A DNA stretch of 64,000 nucleotides from Desulfobulbus alkaliphilus. Lineage in GTDB: Bacteria > Desulfobacterota > Desulfobulbia > Desulfobulbales > Desulfobulbaceae. Where the stretch lies: positions 124,001 through 188,000 of the forward strand of contig NZ_JAFFQC010000004.1 in assembly GCF_016918545.1 (NCBI RefSeq). Reading direction: 5' to 3'. Below the pieces are notes generated by a model. That model made no database searches, was not told the origin of the DNA, and saw nothing but the letters and a program-made list of their open reading frames with translations. This document shows positions 15,315 to 22,860 of the stretch, piece by piece (positions within the stretch are counted from its first letter, which is position 1; each line of letters begins with the position of its first letter). Both the position numbers and the translations under genes were made by a program.

Positions 15315-16351
15315 ACTGCAAACCGGCGTTCAATGGTGATTTCACCGACAGTCACCTTGACAATGGCGGCCTTTCGGATGACCTGGAATTCCTCGTCGTC
15401 TTCTTCGCTGCTGTTTTTTAGCCTGCCTCGGTAAACATGGAGTGAAACGGTTGGTTGGTATTCGTGCAAGGCTTGCTCGATCTTTTCCACGGCGGAAAAT
15501 TCATTGTCGGTGGCCTCCTCTGCCGGCCAGTCGTCATATATTGCGGTATCGCTGTACATGTCGGTGCTGTAGGATTCAAAAATATCCTGTTCGGTGATCA
15601 GTTCGAAGGTGTCCCATTCCGCAAGCGGCGAAAAAACACGGTCGGCAATCTCTGTAACGATCTCTTTTTCGGGTAAAAGTCCGCGCTCTTGCCTGGCCTT
15701 TTGGCCGGGGGTACCATGGTCAAGTACCCACTGCCTGATTTGTTCCGCTCGTGCTGCTACCTGGCGTTTCTCTTCGGTTTCCCTTTCGGCATTCCGGCGC
15801 TCTCTTTCTGCAACCTCTATTGCTTTCTTTTCACGGTATGCCTGGTTGCGCTCGTCGGCCTGCTCCTGCATCTTTGCCAATTTTGGCGCTATGCGTGGGT
15901 CAGCGTGTACCACTGATCTCTCTACATGGCTGTAATATCCCGGCGCTGCCGCTTGCTCTCTTCCAGGGTCGCCAACAAGCCACTGCTGGTCGTCGGCGGC
16001 CAGGGCCTCGGTAACCCATTGTGCAAGGGCTTCCTTTTGGCGCTGTTCCCGTTGTTTGATTTGGTCTTGTACCAGTTGTTCGCGGGTCAACAGTAACTTG
16101 CGGATGGTGGGCAAGGTTGCGTCAGCGACAGGGGGCAGTTTCGGTGCCGGGTGGCCTATACGGGGGTCAATGCCGTCAAGCGATAGAACATTGTTAAACG
16201 TGGGCAGGTTAGCTAAAATTTGTCGTTCCTGGTCGGACATTTCTACCAGGTCGGCGTCGGTAAGGGGTACCTCCACTGTGCCGTGGGTGGATTTCCCGGC
16301 AAGAATGGCGACGGTACGGTCGATGGTGAGTTGCAGTTTCAAGGTTTCCAT
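15311..16351 (-). CDS. Hypothetical coiled-coil island protein behind structured leader A
   Basis: 346 aa from the ATG at 16351 with GGAGGA 6 bp upstream. The N-terminal third (METLKLQLTIDRTVAIL...) looks beta-rich. Residues about 115-240 are a highly charged helix with many Arg, Glu and Gln (REQRQKEALAQWVTEAL, AERERRNAERETEEKRQ), likely a coiled coil; the C-terminus is acidic. No catalytic motif, signal peptide or membrane segment. It is preceded by a ~150-nt leader with its own promoter (16358-16540) whose twin controls the gene at 17577, so this protein is independently regulated. Function unknown. Confidence 0.75.
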   Translation of the reverse strand: METLKLQLTIDRTVAILAGKSTHGTVEVPLTDADLVEMSDQERQILANLPTFNNVLSLDGIDPRIGHPAPKLPPVADATLPTIRKLLLTREQLVQDQIKQREQRQKEALAQWVTEALAADDQQWLVGDPGREQAAAPGYYSHVERSVVHADPRIAPKLAKMQEQADERNQAYREKKAIEVAERERRNAERETEEKRQVAARAEQIRQWVLDHGTPGQKARQERGLLPEKEIVTEIADRVFSPLAEWDTFELITEQDIFESYSTDMYSDTAIYDDWPAEEATDNEFSAVEKIEQALHEYQPTVSLHVYRGRLKNSSEEDDEEFQVIRKAAIVKVTVGEITIERRFAV

Positions 16352-16357
16352 GGGGTT

Positions 16358-16540
16358 TCCTCCAATAAAAATGCCGTCAAGTGATCTCAAAGCCAGCGAT
16401 GGCTTTCGGGTCCTCGCGGATACCCGACACTTGACGGCAAAATTAGTTGTAGGCGAAAAAAAAGACCTGTTTTAGGTGTGGTCTGGCACCATCGCTGTTT
16501 TGAGGATTTCACGTTACCTTTCCGGCCTTGGAATTGTCAA
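16358..16540 (-). promoter_or_regulatory. Structured regulatory leader A (twin of 17586-17761)
   Basis: Leftward promoter: TTGACA (16540-16535), 18 bp, TAACGT (16516-16511); the predicted start near 16504 coincides with the first base of a long-range helix. Elements on the plus strand: helix S1, CTCAAA-GC-CAGCGATGG (16386-16402) with CCATCGCTG-T-TTTGAG (16489-16504); helix S2, TGCCGTCAAGTG (16372-16383) with CACTTGACGGCA (16428-16439), 12 bp perfect, directly before the GGAGGA Shine-Dalgarno (16363-16358); hairpin S3 with invariant GGGTCCTCGCGGATACCC; a local hairpin S4 (16389-16406) competing with S1; and a terminator-like GACC/GGTC hairpin with eight Us (16456-16484). S1 and S2 together form a pseudoknot topology. 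Confidence 0.75.
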
Positions 16541-16559
16541 CGGTTTTTTGTTGTTGCCT

Positions 16560-16873
16560 TGGCTGCCGATTGTATCAGCTGCCCTGGTCAGCTCCACCGG
16601 ATCCCAGAGCAGCCCTCTTTCCGTTGTTCATCTTTGACGCAAGGGTTCATACTGCCCTGGAGGTGATCGTCCTCCCTGCAGGTGATGGTGGCCTGGTTGG
16701 TTACTGAGAAAGAGGAGGTACCGGCGGGGGGCCTGCTGGTGGATTGGCTTTGCTGGCCGCTAGCAAAGCGGTAAATGGCCAGCTCCCCAGGGCTTGCACC
16801 TTGGAAAGCTGGTTTGCGGGATTTTCAGGAATAAAATGTGGATTTGGTGGCGCTGTGGGGGTGAAGCTCTTTT
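16560..16873. other. Gene-free stretch in island 1
   Basis: No frame of more than about 60 codons with a plausible start. One inverted repeat (GCTGGCC...GGCCAGC near 16749-16785) is visible. Otherwise nothing recognised. Confidence 0.5.
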
Positions 16874-16887
16874 GTTACGCTGTAACG
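16874..16887. promoter_or_regulatory. Operator-like palindrome, copy 4
   Basis: GTTACGCTGTAACG followed by GCCTGGTC, in the spacer between two gene blocks. Confidence 0.5.
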
Positions 16888-16893
16888 GCCTGG

Positions 16894-16941
16894 TCAGGTC
16901 TCTATATAGCATCGAATATATTCAGCGGCACTGTCTTCATG
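16894..16941 (-). pseudogene. Duplicated 3' fragment of the 17218-17577 gene
   Basis: The minus strand encodes EDSAAEYIRCYIET followed by TGA, matching the C-terminal DGAADDIRCYMEVAP of the gene at 17218-17577. The DNA CTATATAGCATCGAATAT is shared. It is a remnant of a local duplication, with no start of its own. Confidence 0.55.
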
Positions 16942-17221
16942 GCGCCACCTCGCCTTCCGCATACGCCAGGGCCAGCAGCTTTGCCGGCCTATATTCAAAC
17001 ACTGCTCCGCGCTCGATGAGGACGTCAAGGTGGGCCTCGATGCTGTCCTCGTCAATCGGGTCTCCGCTTTCTTGCTGCGCCCTGATTGCGTAACTCGCGG
17101 CTTTCCACTCCGGCGTTATTTCCTCAAAACCGAATACAGGACTGTTGCCGATCGAATCGACCACCCCTTTCATGGTGGTGATCCCGAAGTCATAGATGGG
17201 GGGGAATGTTTGCTTCCTCAC
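16937..17221 (-). CDS. Hypothetical island protein, GTG start
   Basis: 94 aa. I chose the GTG at 17221 because GGAGG precedes it at the right spacing and it overlaps the upstream stop codon by four bases (GTGA). The product is acidic and helical (EITPEWKAASYAIRAQQESG, SIEAHLDVLIERG) with a pattern reminiscent of small phage-type proteins. No catalytic residues recognised. It is coupled to the 119-aa gene and therefore under leader B. Confidence 0.65.
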   Translation of the reverse strand: MRKQTFPPIYDFGITTMKGVVDSIGNSPVFGFEEITPEWKAASYAIRAQQESGDPIDEDSIEAHLDVLIERGAVFEYRPAKLLALAYAEGEVAP

Positions 17222-17577
17222 GGCGCCACCTCCATATAGCATCGAATATCATCTGCGGCGCCGTCTACATGGTCCCACTCGATAGGCTCAGCCAGTACAC
17301 GGCGTGCCATGGGGTCTGTGGTGATGTGCCACCCTTCAGGGTGATCGCAGACCACCCGGAAAGCCTCACCGTCACAGGAGACCACCGTACCGTCCTGGCA
17401 CATTCCGCCATCACGGCCCCCATGCCCAGAGACCAACAGTGTCGCAAGCTCCACCAGCTCGGCATCCTCGAAAGAGGGACCACCCCATAATTCAGGATCA
17501 GTGTTAGCGTAATCATCACCCCATTCGGGTTCTGTCTGGACAGACCCGGTGTGCGGGTTCATCAAATATTTCTCCAT
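17218..17577 (-). CDS. Hypothetical island protein behind structured leader B
   Basis: 119 aa, strongly acidic (DDYANTDPELWGG, FEDAELVELATLL), with one Cys in the DGTVVSCDGEAFRVVCDHPEGW segment. No family recognised. GGAGGAAGTGAGCC precedes the ATG. It is preceded by a leader (17586-17761) that duplicates the one before the 346-aa gene and heads a small operon with the 94-aa gene. Its 3' end is partly duplicated at 16894-16941. Function unknown. Confidence 0.65.
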   Translation of the reverse strand: MEKYLMNPHTGSVQTEPEWGDDYANTDPELWGGPSFEDAELVELATLLVSGHGGRDGGMCQDGTVVSCDGEAFRVVCDHPEGWHITTDPMARRVLAEPIEWDHVDGAADDIRCYMEVAP

Positions 17578-17585
17578 GGCTCACT

Positions 17586-17761
17586 TCCTCCAAAAAAAAT
17601 GCTGCCAGTGATCTCAAAGCCCATAACGGCTTCCGGGTCCTCGCGGATACCCGACACTGACAGCAAAATTGATTGGCAAAAAAAAGACCTGTTTTGGGCG
17701 GGGTCAACGCCGTTATGGTTTTGAGGCATTCACGTTACCTTCCGGGTCCTGCGCCTGTCAA
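17586..17761 (-). promoter_or_regulatory. Structured regulatory leader B (twin of 16358-16540)
   Basis: Same layout as leader A: TTGACA (17761-17756), 18 bp, TAACGT (17737-17732), predicted start near 17725. On the plus strand helix S1 pairs CTCAAA-GC-CCATAACGGC (17613-17630) with GCCGTTATGG-T-TTTGAG (17709-17725). The variable 10 bp share no sequence with copy A, yet complementarity is perfect and the GC/T internal bulge is kept. S2 pairs GCTGCCAGTG (17601-17610) with CACTGACAGC (17655-17664), 9 of 10, with one C-G to T-A covariation. S3, the U-tract hairpin and the Shine-Dalgarno are conserved. Confidence 0.75.
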
Positions 17762-17807
17762 CGGATTTTTCGTTGCCGCCATGGTGCCGTTTGCTCATCG
17801 CTCGCCC

Positions 17808-18278
17808 TTATCCGAACCGAGCGATACAGACAGCATCCGCCCGGCCGATATCCTTCTTGCGGGTCAGCTGGTCCGCCACCTCGGGGTGAAGCTGAATAGC
17901 CAGGGTCCGCGCAGCGTCCTTATCCCTGCCCTGCAGGCCGGCTGCCCTTTTCCACCTGGCAGGGGTGACCATACGAACCGGAACCTGCAGCGCACCGAGC
18001 ACGCCCAGGACCACGCCCAGGCTCTCGCCAAAGCGAAAGGTGGAAGATACCCCTTGTCCGGGCATGGCAGATACGGCCTCGAGGATAGCCGATGCACGCC
18101 GCCCTGCGCACAGGTCGATCAGCGCCGTGGTGAGGGCGTACGGGTCCACCTGGTTCCCTTTGCCATGCAAGCGGGCCATGGTCGGCATGTCAAGAATAGC
18201 TTCGATCCGCTCGCCATCGTACACAGCAACGGCGCCCGTCTGGCCGGGGTCAATGCCCAGGACAAGCACCGTGCTCAC
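17808..18278 (-). CDS. RuvC-like Holliday junction resolvase (RNase H fold)
   Basis: 156 aa. The N-terminal VLVLGIDPGQTGAVAVYDG gives the first catalytic Asp of the RuvC/RNase H fold. ILEAVSAMPGQGVSSTFRFGESLGVVLGVL corresponds to the central Glu and helix, and the C-terminal KKDIGRADAVCIARFG supplies the last acidic residue, as in phage-type crossover resolvases. It would cut four-way junctions during element recombination or replication. Its ATG overlaps the recT stop by four bases. No own promoter is evident. Confidence 0.85.
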   Translation of the reverse strand: MSTVLVLGIDPGQTGAVAVYDGERIEAILDMPTMARLHGKGNQVDPYALTTALIDLCAGRRASAILEAVSAMPGQGVSSTFRFGESLGVVLGVLGALQVPVRMVTPARWKRAAGLQGRDKDAARTLAIQLHPEVADQLTRKKDIGRADAVCIARFG

Positions 18279-18940
18279 TGGTCTGCCTCATCTACAAGCA
18301 GGGCTTCGACTGCCGCGGCCGGGTTGCCCTGGCTGGATGCGGCGATGTCGTGGGCCTCGTCAATGGTGCCCATGCCGAGCAGGTACTCGGCCAGGTAGGT
18401 CCGGGCAAAGAAAGCGGCGGCTCGATATCTCAACATCAGCTCCGGCATGGTTTTCCACTTGGAGCCGTTCTTGCTGAACCAGCCTTCAGCCTTTGCCATG
18501 TTGATATCCACCGGCGGTCCCTCGATCCGCTCGCTTGTGGCTTTCTCGATCGCCCAGGCAATGCACCGGCGGTTGTCTCCCTCGCCTGTCAGGTCGTATT
18601 TCAACTGACTGAATCGGCCGCAGCTGTTCACCAGTGAAATGCAGAACTGCGCGCTCCAGGATGGCCGCCCGTTAATAATGTGGATGTTCTGCGCCACCGC
18701 CAGAGGGCTTGCACCGATCCGTGCCGCAATCTCGAGGACAACGAAACAGTCACTGATGCTGTTTTTGAATGCCGCCGGCAACAGTGAAGATGCCGCCAGG
18801 AGGCGTGCTGCCCGTTGGCCATAATCGAACATTTCCGGGCCGGAAAACACACTGCCGACAGGAAGCGGTGACGATACGGTGGGGGGCGTCGGCAGGGTCG
18901 ATGCTTCAGCGGGTAAATGATCGCGGTTATCGTCTTGCAT
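18275..18940 (-). CDS. RecT-family single-strand annealing recombinase
   Basis: 221 aa. The segments LPAAFKNSISDCFVVLEIAA, NGRPSWSAQFCISLVNSCG, AKAEGWFSKNGSKWKTMPEL and MLRYRAAAFFARTYLAEYLLGMGTIDEAHD follow the RecT/Red-beta layout. It anneals complementary single strands and normally works with a 5'-3' exonuclease; the RecE-like nuclease lies one gene upstream and SSB beyond it, giving a complete recombination module. Its start overlaps the 68-aa gene and its stop overlaps the resolvase start, so it is operonic. Confidence 0.85.
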   Translation of the reverse strand: MQDDNRDHLPAEASTLPTPPTVSSPLPVGSVFSGPEMFDYGQRAARLLAASSLLPAAFKNSISDCFVVLEIAARIGASPLAVAQNIHIINGRPSWSAQFCISLVNSCGRFSQLKYDLTGEGDNRRCIAWAIEKATSERIEGPPVDINMAKAEGWFSKNGSKWKTMPELMLRYRAAAFFARTYLAEYLLGMGTIDEAHDIAASSQGNPAAAVEALLVDEADQ

Positions 18941-19133
18941 GGTGGTGGTCCTCTTTCAAAGTTTGGCCTTTTCGGCCGATGGTCATAGTCTCGATACCAA
19001 CGGCGCCGGTGTCGGTCATGGTGTTGCGGATCAGGTTGACTATACCGAGCAAAGGGAGTTCCTCGTACACGCTCCACCCTGCCGCCAGCAGTTCAGCAAG
19101 CCGGGCCTCCTGTGCCTTGGTGCGTCGTTTCAT
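18927..19133 (-). CDS. Small hypothetical protein between RecE-like and RecT genes
   Basis: 68 aa. The ATG at 19133 overlaps the stop of the RecE-like gene as ATGA. Basic N-terminus (MKRRTKAQEARLAELLAAG), then a short conserved-looking middle. No family recognised. Overlaps at both ends (14 bp with recT) support that it is a translated member of the recombination operon. Confidence 0.6.
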   Translation of the reverse strand: MKRRTKAQEARLAELLAAGWSVYEELPLLGIVNLIRNTMTDTGAVGIETMTIGRKGQTLKEDHHHARR

Positions 19134-19951
19134 ACCGCGGCCTCCCTGGTCACCCACGGGGGCAAGCTCACAGTCTCCACCCTATCCTCATAGCCTGGCC
19201 ACACTCCGGCTTCCTCACATTTGGCATGTAGGGTGAGCAGCTGTTCAACGATGTTGTCGCCGGCCATCAAGGCTTCGTCGTCCAGGACCACGCAGCGTAC
19301 GCCGTGCGGCGCGGTGCTCTCGACAAACAGGAGCACGGTCGGGCCGGCCGGGAAGGTGCTGGCCTCGATCCCTCGGCGGTAAAACGCCAGCTGTCCGAAG
19401 TACAAGCGCTTGGCCACGTCGCGGCGGATGGCATCCATGGTGCCGTCGTTCGTGCTCTTCAGGTCGAGCAATAGCCCGGTTTCCGGGTCCATGGCATCGG
19501 GTCGGGCCTTGCAGGAGATGCCGGTGGCCGGGTCGGTCCAGGTGAGGGTCGATTCCCGCAGGGTGCAGCGGGATAACAACTTGGTCGCGGTCTTGCTCTT
19601 GCTGATCGCTTCCGCCATGCCATTGATCGCCGCCGCCTGGTCAGCGGTGAGCATGGCGCGCCCGGCGGCCTCGGCCTCGAACTCTGCCCATGCTGCTTTC
19701 CCGGCCTTGGTGCGCTTGTCGATGCCCTCGGGTGCCACGGCGAACCGCTCCTGATATGCGGCCTCGCCCTCGAGGACCCGCGCATGGATCGCTTGCCCGA
19801 TCAGACAGGCAGGGGTGGGTGGTGATGGCGGGGCATCGGCAACAAGTCGATAGTGCGCTGGACTGTGGCCGTACAATTTGAGCCGTGACCAGTTGACGCC
19901 TGGCAAAGAAAGATACTCGGTAAAATCCACGGTGGTGATTTCGGCGCCCAT
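19130..19951 (-). CDS. RecE-like PD-(D/E)XK exonuclease
   Basis: 273 aa. The start YLSLPGVNWSRLKLYGHSPAHY is typical of RecE/DUF3799-type nucleases. The catalytic core is ARPDAMDPETGLLLDLKST (Asp then D-x-K, about residues 148-166), and a QLAFYRRGIE helix follows. It would resect DNA ends 5' to 3' to feed RecT. Its ATG shares one base with the ssb stop. It is shorter than E. coli RecE because only the nuclease domain is present, as in many phages. Confidence 0.82.
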   Translation of the reverse strand: MGAEITTVDFTEYLSLPGVNWSRLKLYGHSPAHYRLVADAPPSPPTPACLIGQAIHARVLEGEAAYQERFAVAPEGIDKRTKAGKAAWAEFEAEAAGRAMLTADQAAAINGMAEAISKSKTATKLLSRCTLRESTLTWTDPATGISCKARPDAMDPETGLLLDLKSTNDGTMDAIRRDVAKRLYFGQLAFYRRGIEASTFPAGPTVLLFVESTAPHGVRCVVLDDEALMAGDNIVEQLLTLHAKCEEAGVWPGYEDRVETVSLPPWVTREAAV

Positions 19952-20394
19952 CAGAACGGACCTCCCTGGTAATCGTACGGGCCGGGTTCATCCGGATTAA
20001 ACATGCGATGCTGTGTTTCATTCTTCCGGGCAGGGGATGCGGGCCGGGTCGATGGTGGCGCCGGTGCCGGGAGTTGTGGCTCACCGGTGGCCTGTGATTC
20101 GGCCAGTGGGTCACCTATCAAGTCAATGTGATCCGCAATCAGCTGCCAGCCGTAGCGCTTGGAGCCATCCTGCGCTGTCCAGGACGTGGATTGTATCTTG
20201 CCACGAACATCCACTCTATCGCCGGGGGCCAGGTCGGTATTCTCGGCCAGCTCCTTGAATGCGACCACGGAAACGGTTTCCCGGTAGCATCGCACCAGCG
20301 CCTTTATCATCGGGGTGCCGGTCCTGGTATTGATGTGGTCGAATTTTTCCACGCCGCCAGTGATGCGGGCCTGGTTGATGTCATAGTCTGCCAT
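19951..20394 (-). CDS. ssb: Single-stranded DNA-binding protein (OB fold)
   Basis: 147 aa. The OB-fold segments GGVEKFDHINTRTGTPMIKA, CYRETVSVVAFKELAENTDLAPGDRVDVRGKIQ and GSKRYGWQLIADHIDLI match SSB proteins. A proline-rich linker leads to a short tail ending DYQGGPF, a degenerate form of the DDDIPF interaction tip. It protects single strands during element replication and RecE/RecT recombination. AGAGGTG lies before the ATG. Confidence 0.8.
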   Translation of the reverse strand: MADYDINQARITGGVEKFDHINTRTGTPMIKALVRCYRETVSVVAFKELAENTDLAPGDRVDVRGKIQSTSWTAQDGSKRYGWQLIADHIDLIGDPLAESQATGEPQLPAPAPPSTRPASPARKNETQHRMFNPDEPGPYDYQGGPF

Positions 20395-20398
20395 GGTG

Positions 20399-20503
20399 TC
20401 ACCTCTGCAATATGGTCTCGATTTGCGTCAGTTCCAGCCGGCGGTATTGCAGCTCGGCATGGTCGCGACTGAAGTTTGCTTCTCAATGGTCGGCCGGCTT
20501 CAT
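20399..20503 (-). pseudogene. Tiny ORF with in-frame TGA upstream of ssb
   Basis: From an ATG at 20503 with AAGGGTG in front, 35 codons run to the TGA at 20399, but codon 7 is TGA (20485-20483). The remaining part reads EANFSRDHAELQYRRLELTQ, a plausible helix. Either a small gene broken by a nonsense change or chance. Confidence 0.3.
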
Positions 20504-20548
20504 TATTTCACCCTTGAGCCGGTTTCAAATGGGGCCAAACCCGGCGCG

Positions 20549-21160
20549 TCAAACGACCCGCTTGTCTGACGACCTGGAAGGACCCGTTGCGGGGTTGTCG
20601 TCATCGTCGGTTGCGGGCACCTCGGGTATGACAGCCGCCTCGAAAATAACCTCGAACTCGATATCCCTGGCAAAGGTGGCCATTTGCTCTTCGATGGCGT
20701 CCCATATAGCGGCTATCAGTTCGCGGTGGCGGGCCTGGTCACCGCCTACAAGGTCGATCCACTCGGCTGCATTCATTTGCGCCATGGCTTTCAGGTGAGC
20801 CAGCATAGCCACGGCTCGGGCAATTGTCATGTCCTCAACGTCATTAAAGCTCACCAGCTTGCCGGCAAGGCGTTCGAACTCCAGCCGCTCCGACTCCAAC
20901 TTCAGCGCCTCCCGCTCCAGGCGGATTTCGTCGCGCTGCTCCGCCACGGTGGCCTTTGATGCCGCCAACGGTTTGCCGGTCGCCGCCCGCTTGCAGAATC
21001 GCTCCGCGTAACGGACCACAGCCGACAGGGAATAGGTCCCATCAGGGGAACGTTCCAGCTTGCCTTCGTCGGCGTGTCGGTAAAATTGAGTGCGGGCAAT
21101 TTGCCAGCCATCGGCGTGCAGGTGCCGTAAGACGGCCGCAAGACTCTTGAAATTCTCCAT
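20549..21160 (-). CDS. Nu1/terminase-small-subunit-like HTH protein
   Basis: 203 aa from the ATG at 21160 (GAGGATG upstream). Residues 1-50 (MENFKSLAAVLRHLHADGWQ, then ARTQFYRHADEGKLERSPDG) form a winged helix-turn-helix like that of phage DNA-packaging protein Nu1. A charged helix follows (LEREALKLESERLEFERLAG), then a C-terminal helical region. In phages this class recognises packaging sites, but no large terminase is present here. It could instead redirect a helper phage's packaging, or act as a regulator. It sits between the primase and ssb. Confidence 0.6.
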   Translation of the reverse strand: MENFKSLAAVLRHLHADGWQIARTQFYRHADEGKLERSPDGTYSLSAVVRYAERFCKRAATGKPLAASKATVAEQRDEIRLEREALKLESERLEFERLAGKLVSFNDVEDMTIARAVAMLAHLKAMAQMNAAEWIDLVGGDQARHRELIAAIWDAIEEQMATFARDIEFEVIFEAAVIPEVPATDDDDNPATGPSRSSDKRVV

Positions 21161-21289
21161 CCGTTCATCCTCTTTCGGTAAAATTTTTCCCCATGCGCTT
21201 TCATCGGGGCGCTTCGGACCCGTGAGGCTTCGAACCTCTGGGAGGACCCGCTCGAATCTGGGGGGTTCGGTACCTGTCAAACAGGTCGG

Positions 21290-22567
21290 TCAGGTGGTCA
21301 AGCATGGCAGCGGTGGCCGTGCGGGTGGTTGGTCGCAGCGCGGCCCATCCACTCTGGCCTGGTTGGTGTTGGCCATTAGCTTCACCGAGCATCCAGGGGT
21401 GGAGCAGTGCCAGCCGTCAGCCAAGGTGCCATCCGGATATGTGAAGCCGTCAATCACTCGGCGGTAGACTGTCCGCCCGCAGCCGCCGCAGGGCAGGCCT
21501 GCCACGGGTGGGCCGGTGGTCTCGAGGGGTGGCGCCGCCGGTTGAAGATCCATGCCGTTGCCGCTGTGGCATCCTGCAACGCGCAGCGCTGCCCGGAACC
21601 ACTCGCCCAGGTCATGCCCGGCAAGGAAGGCGTCGGTGGGGTCGGTGCCCCATGTGGCCGGTATCGGTGTGCGGGTTGCGTTGGGGATAGTGCCCATCCA
21701 TTTCCCCCAGGCGGCCTTGGCACCGGCTGTATCCGTGTCCAGCGCCACCAGTACGAACGGGCGCCTGTTCAGGTCGGCGGCCATGGCCTCATCCGGGCCG
21801 TTGCTGGTTGATCCGGTGGCGACAATCAAGACTTGGGTGGGGATCTCCTGCCACAGCAACATGGCGTCAAGTTCAGACTCCACGATAACGGCGCCGGTGG
21901 CCTTGACTGGATGCTCCGCACCGATGACCAGGGGGGCGTTGCCCGATCCGGGGACCACATAATATTTGCCGAACCTGCCCGGCTCCATCCGCCGGACCCG
22001 CAGCCGATCCGGGCCGGGAATCAGCAGCCCGGCGGGAATGGGCAGCTTCTTCGGCTTGCCATCAGTGCGCAGCTCGGGATGCAGCGCCAATGCGGCCCGG
22101 TCCATGTAGATGTCGCGCTCGTTCCAGCCCAGGCGGAACCGCTTGGCCGTGTCCCTGGTCAGCCCTCGGAATTCCAAAAGCCAGCCCAGACGCCAGGGAT
22201 CGCTGACAAGGGCCTTGTGCTTCTCTGTAATCAATTTCTCGACCTGCGCGGTCCATGCTGCATGTGGTGGTGCTGTCGTCGCTCTAGCGGACTCCTGCGG
22301 GTTCCTTGCCCTCTTTCGCCCGGCAAGGGATGACTCCATGGGTCTGCCCGCGAATTCCGCCGCCTGGTGGAAGCTCATGTTCCGGTGGTCGCGCAGGTAC
22401 TGGATGGCATCGCCCTTGTTGCCGCAGCCACGGCACCAGTACCTTCCCCTCTCGGGATGGATGATGAACCGGTCCCTGCCGCCGCATGCCGGGCAAGGAG
22501 AAGACCATTCGTCTGGTCCCTTCCGGGTCGGGGTCAAACCGTCTTCGGTGATCAGTTCGAGCAGCAT
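21290..22567 (-). CDS. DNA primase with CHC2 zinc finger and Toprim domain
   Basis: 425 aa from the ATG at 22567, supported by GGAGG 8 bp upstream. The CHC2-type zinc ribbon is Cys25/Cys28 and Cys45/Cys48 (CPACGGRDRF, YWCRGCGNKGDAI). The Toprim core is VIVESELDAMLLW (about 228) and LVALDTDTAGAKAAWGKW (about 276). A second C-terminal zinc ribbon (CGGCGRTV...HCSTPGCSVK, about 355-395) is an addition not found in standard DnaG. It makes RNA primers for element replication and acts next to the helicase gene and an iteron cluster. Confidence 0.9.
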   Translation of the reverse strand: MLLELITEDGLTPTRKGPDEWSSPCPACGGRDRFIIHPERGRYWCRGCGNKGDAIQYLRDHRNMSFHQAAEFAGRPMESSLAGRKRARNPQESARATTAPPHAAWTAQVEKLITEKHKALVSDPWRLGWLLEFRGLTRDTAKRFRLGWNERDIYMDRAALALHPELRTDGKPKKLPIPAGLLIPGPDRLRVRRMEPGRFGKYYVVPGSGNAPLVIGAEHPVKATGAVIVESELDAMLLWQEIPTQVLIVATGSTSNGPDEAMAADLNRRPFVLVALDTDTAGAKAAWGKWMGTIPNATRTPIPATWGTDPTDAFLAGHDLGEWFRAALRVAGCHSGNGMDLQPAAPPLETTGPPVAGLPCGGCGRTVYRRVIDGFTYPDGTLADGWHCSTPGCSVKLMANTNQARVDGPRCDQPPARPPLPCLTT

Positions 22568-22627
22568 GATTTCATCCTCCAGGCAAAGGGAAAACTTCCC
22601 TTCCTTGGTGGGCCGGTTTTCGCCCAG

Positions 22628-22860
22628 GAGTGGTTCACTGTTCAATAGTGAATTACCCCTGTAAGGGGGACCACCTGAACCACTCAAAATCTTTGTGTGA
22701 TTCCAGTCCATTGCAGTGGTTCAGCCACACTGTGAACCACCCGGTGCATGAACCACCGGATATTGCTGTTTTCACGATATTTTCAGCGGTTCGTCGCCAG
22801 TGGTGGCTCAGATAAACCACTCGGTCCTGAACCACCCGGGCAAGCTCCAGAACCACTCGG
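22628..22860. repeat. Iteron cluster, candidate replication origin of island 1
   Basis: Eight copies of TGAACCACYC-like units: 22628 and 22714 in inverse orientation; 22675, 22732, 22749, 22812, 22828 and 22850 direct. They fill the gap between the primase and helicase genes and overlap the last ~25 codons of the helicase. AT-rich tracts lie between them. Iterons beside a helicase-primase pair are the usual layout of a P4- or plasmid-type origin. Confidence 0.6.

Noticed and set aside
16358-17761. Reading the twin leaders as integron attC sites or retron msr/msd
   Set aside because: Conservation covers promoter, terminator and ribosome-binding site, the ends lack RYYYAAC/GTTRRRY cores, and there is no integron integrase or reverse transcriptase.
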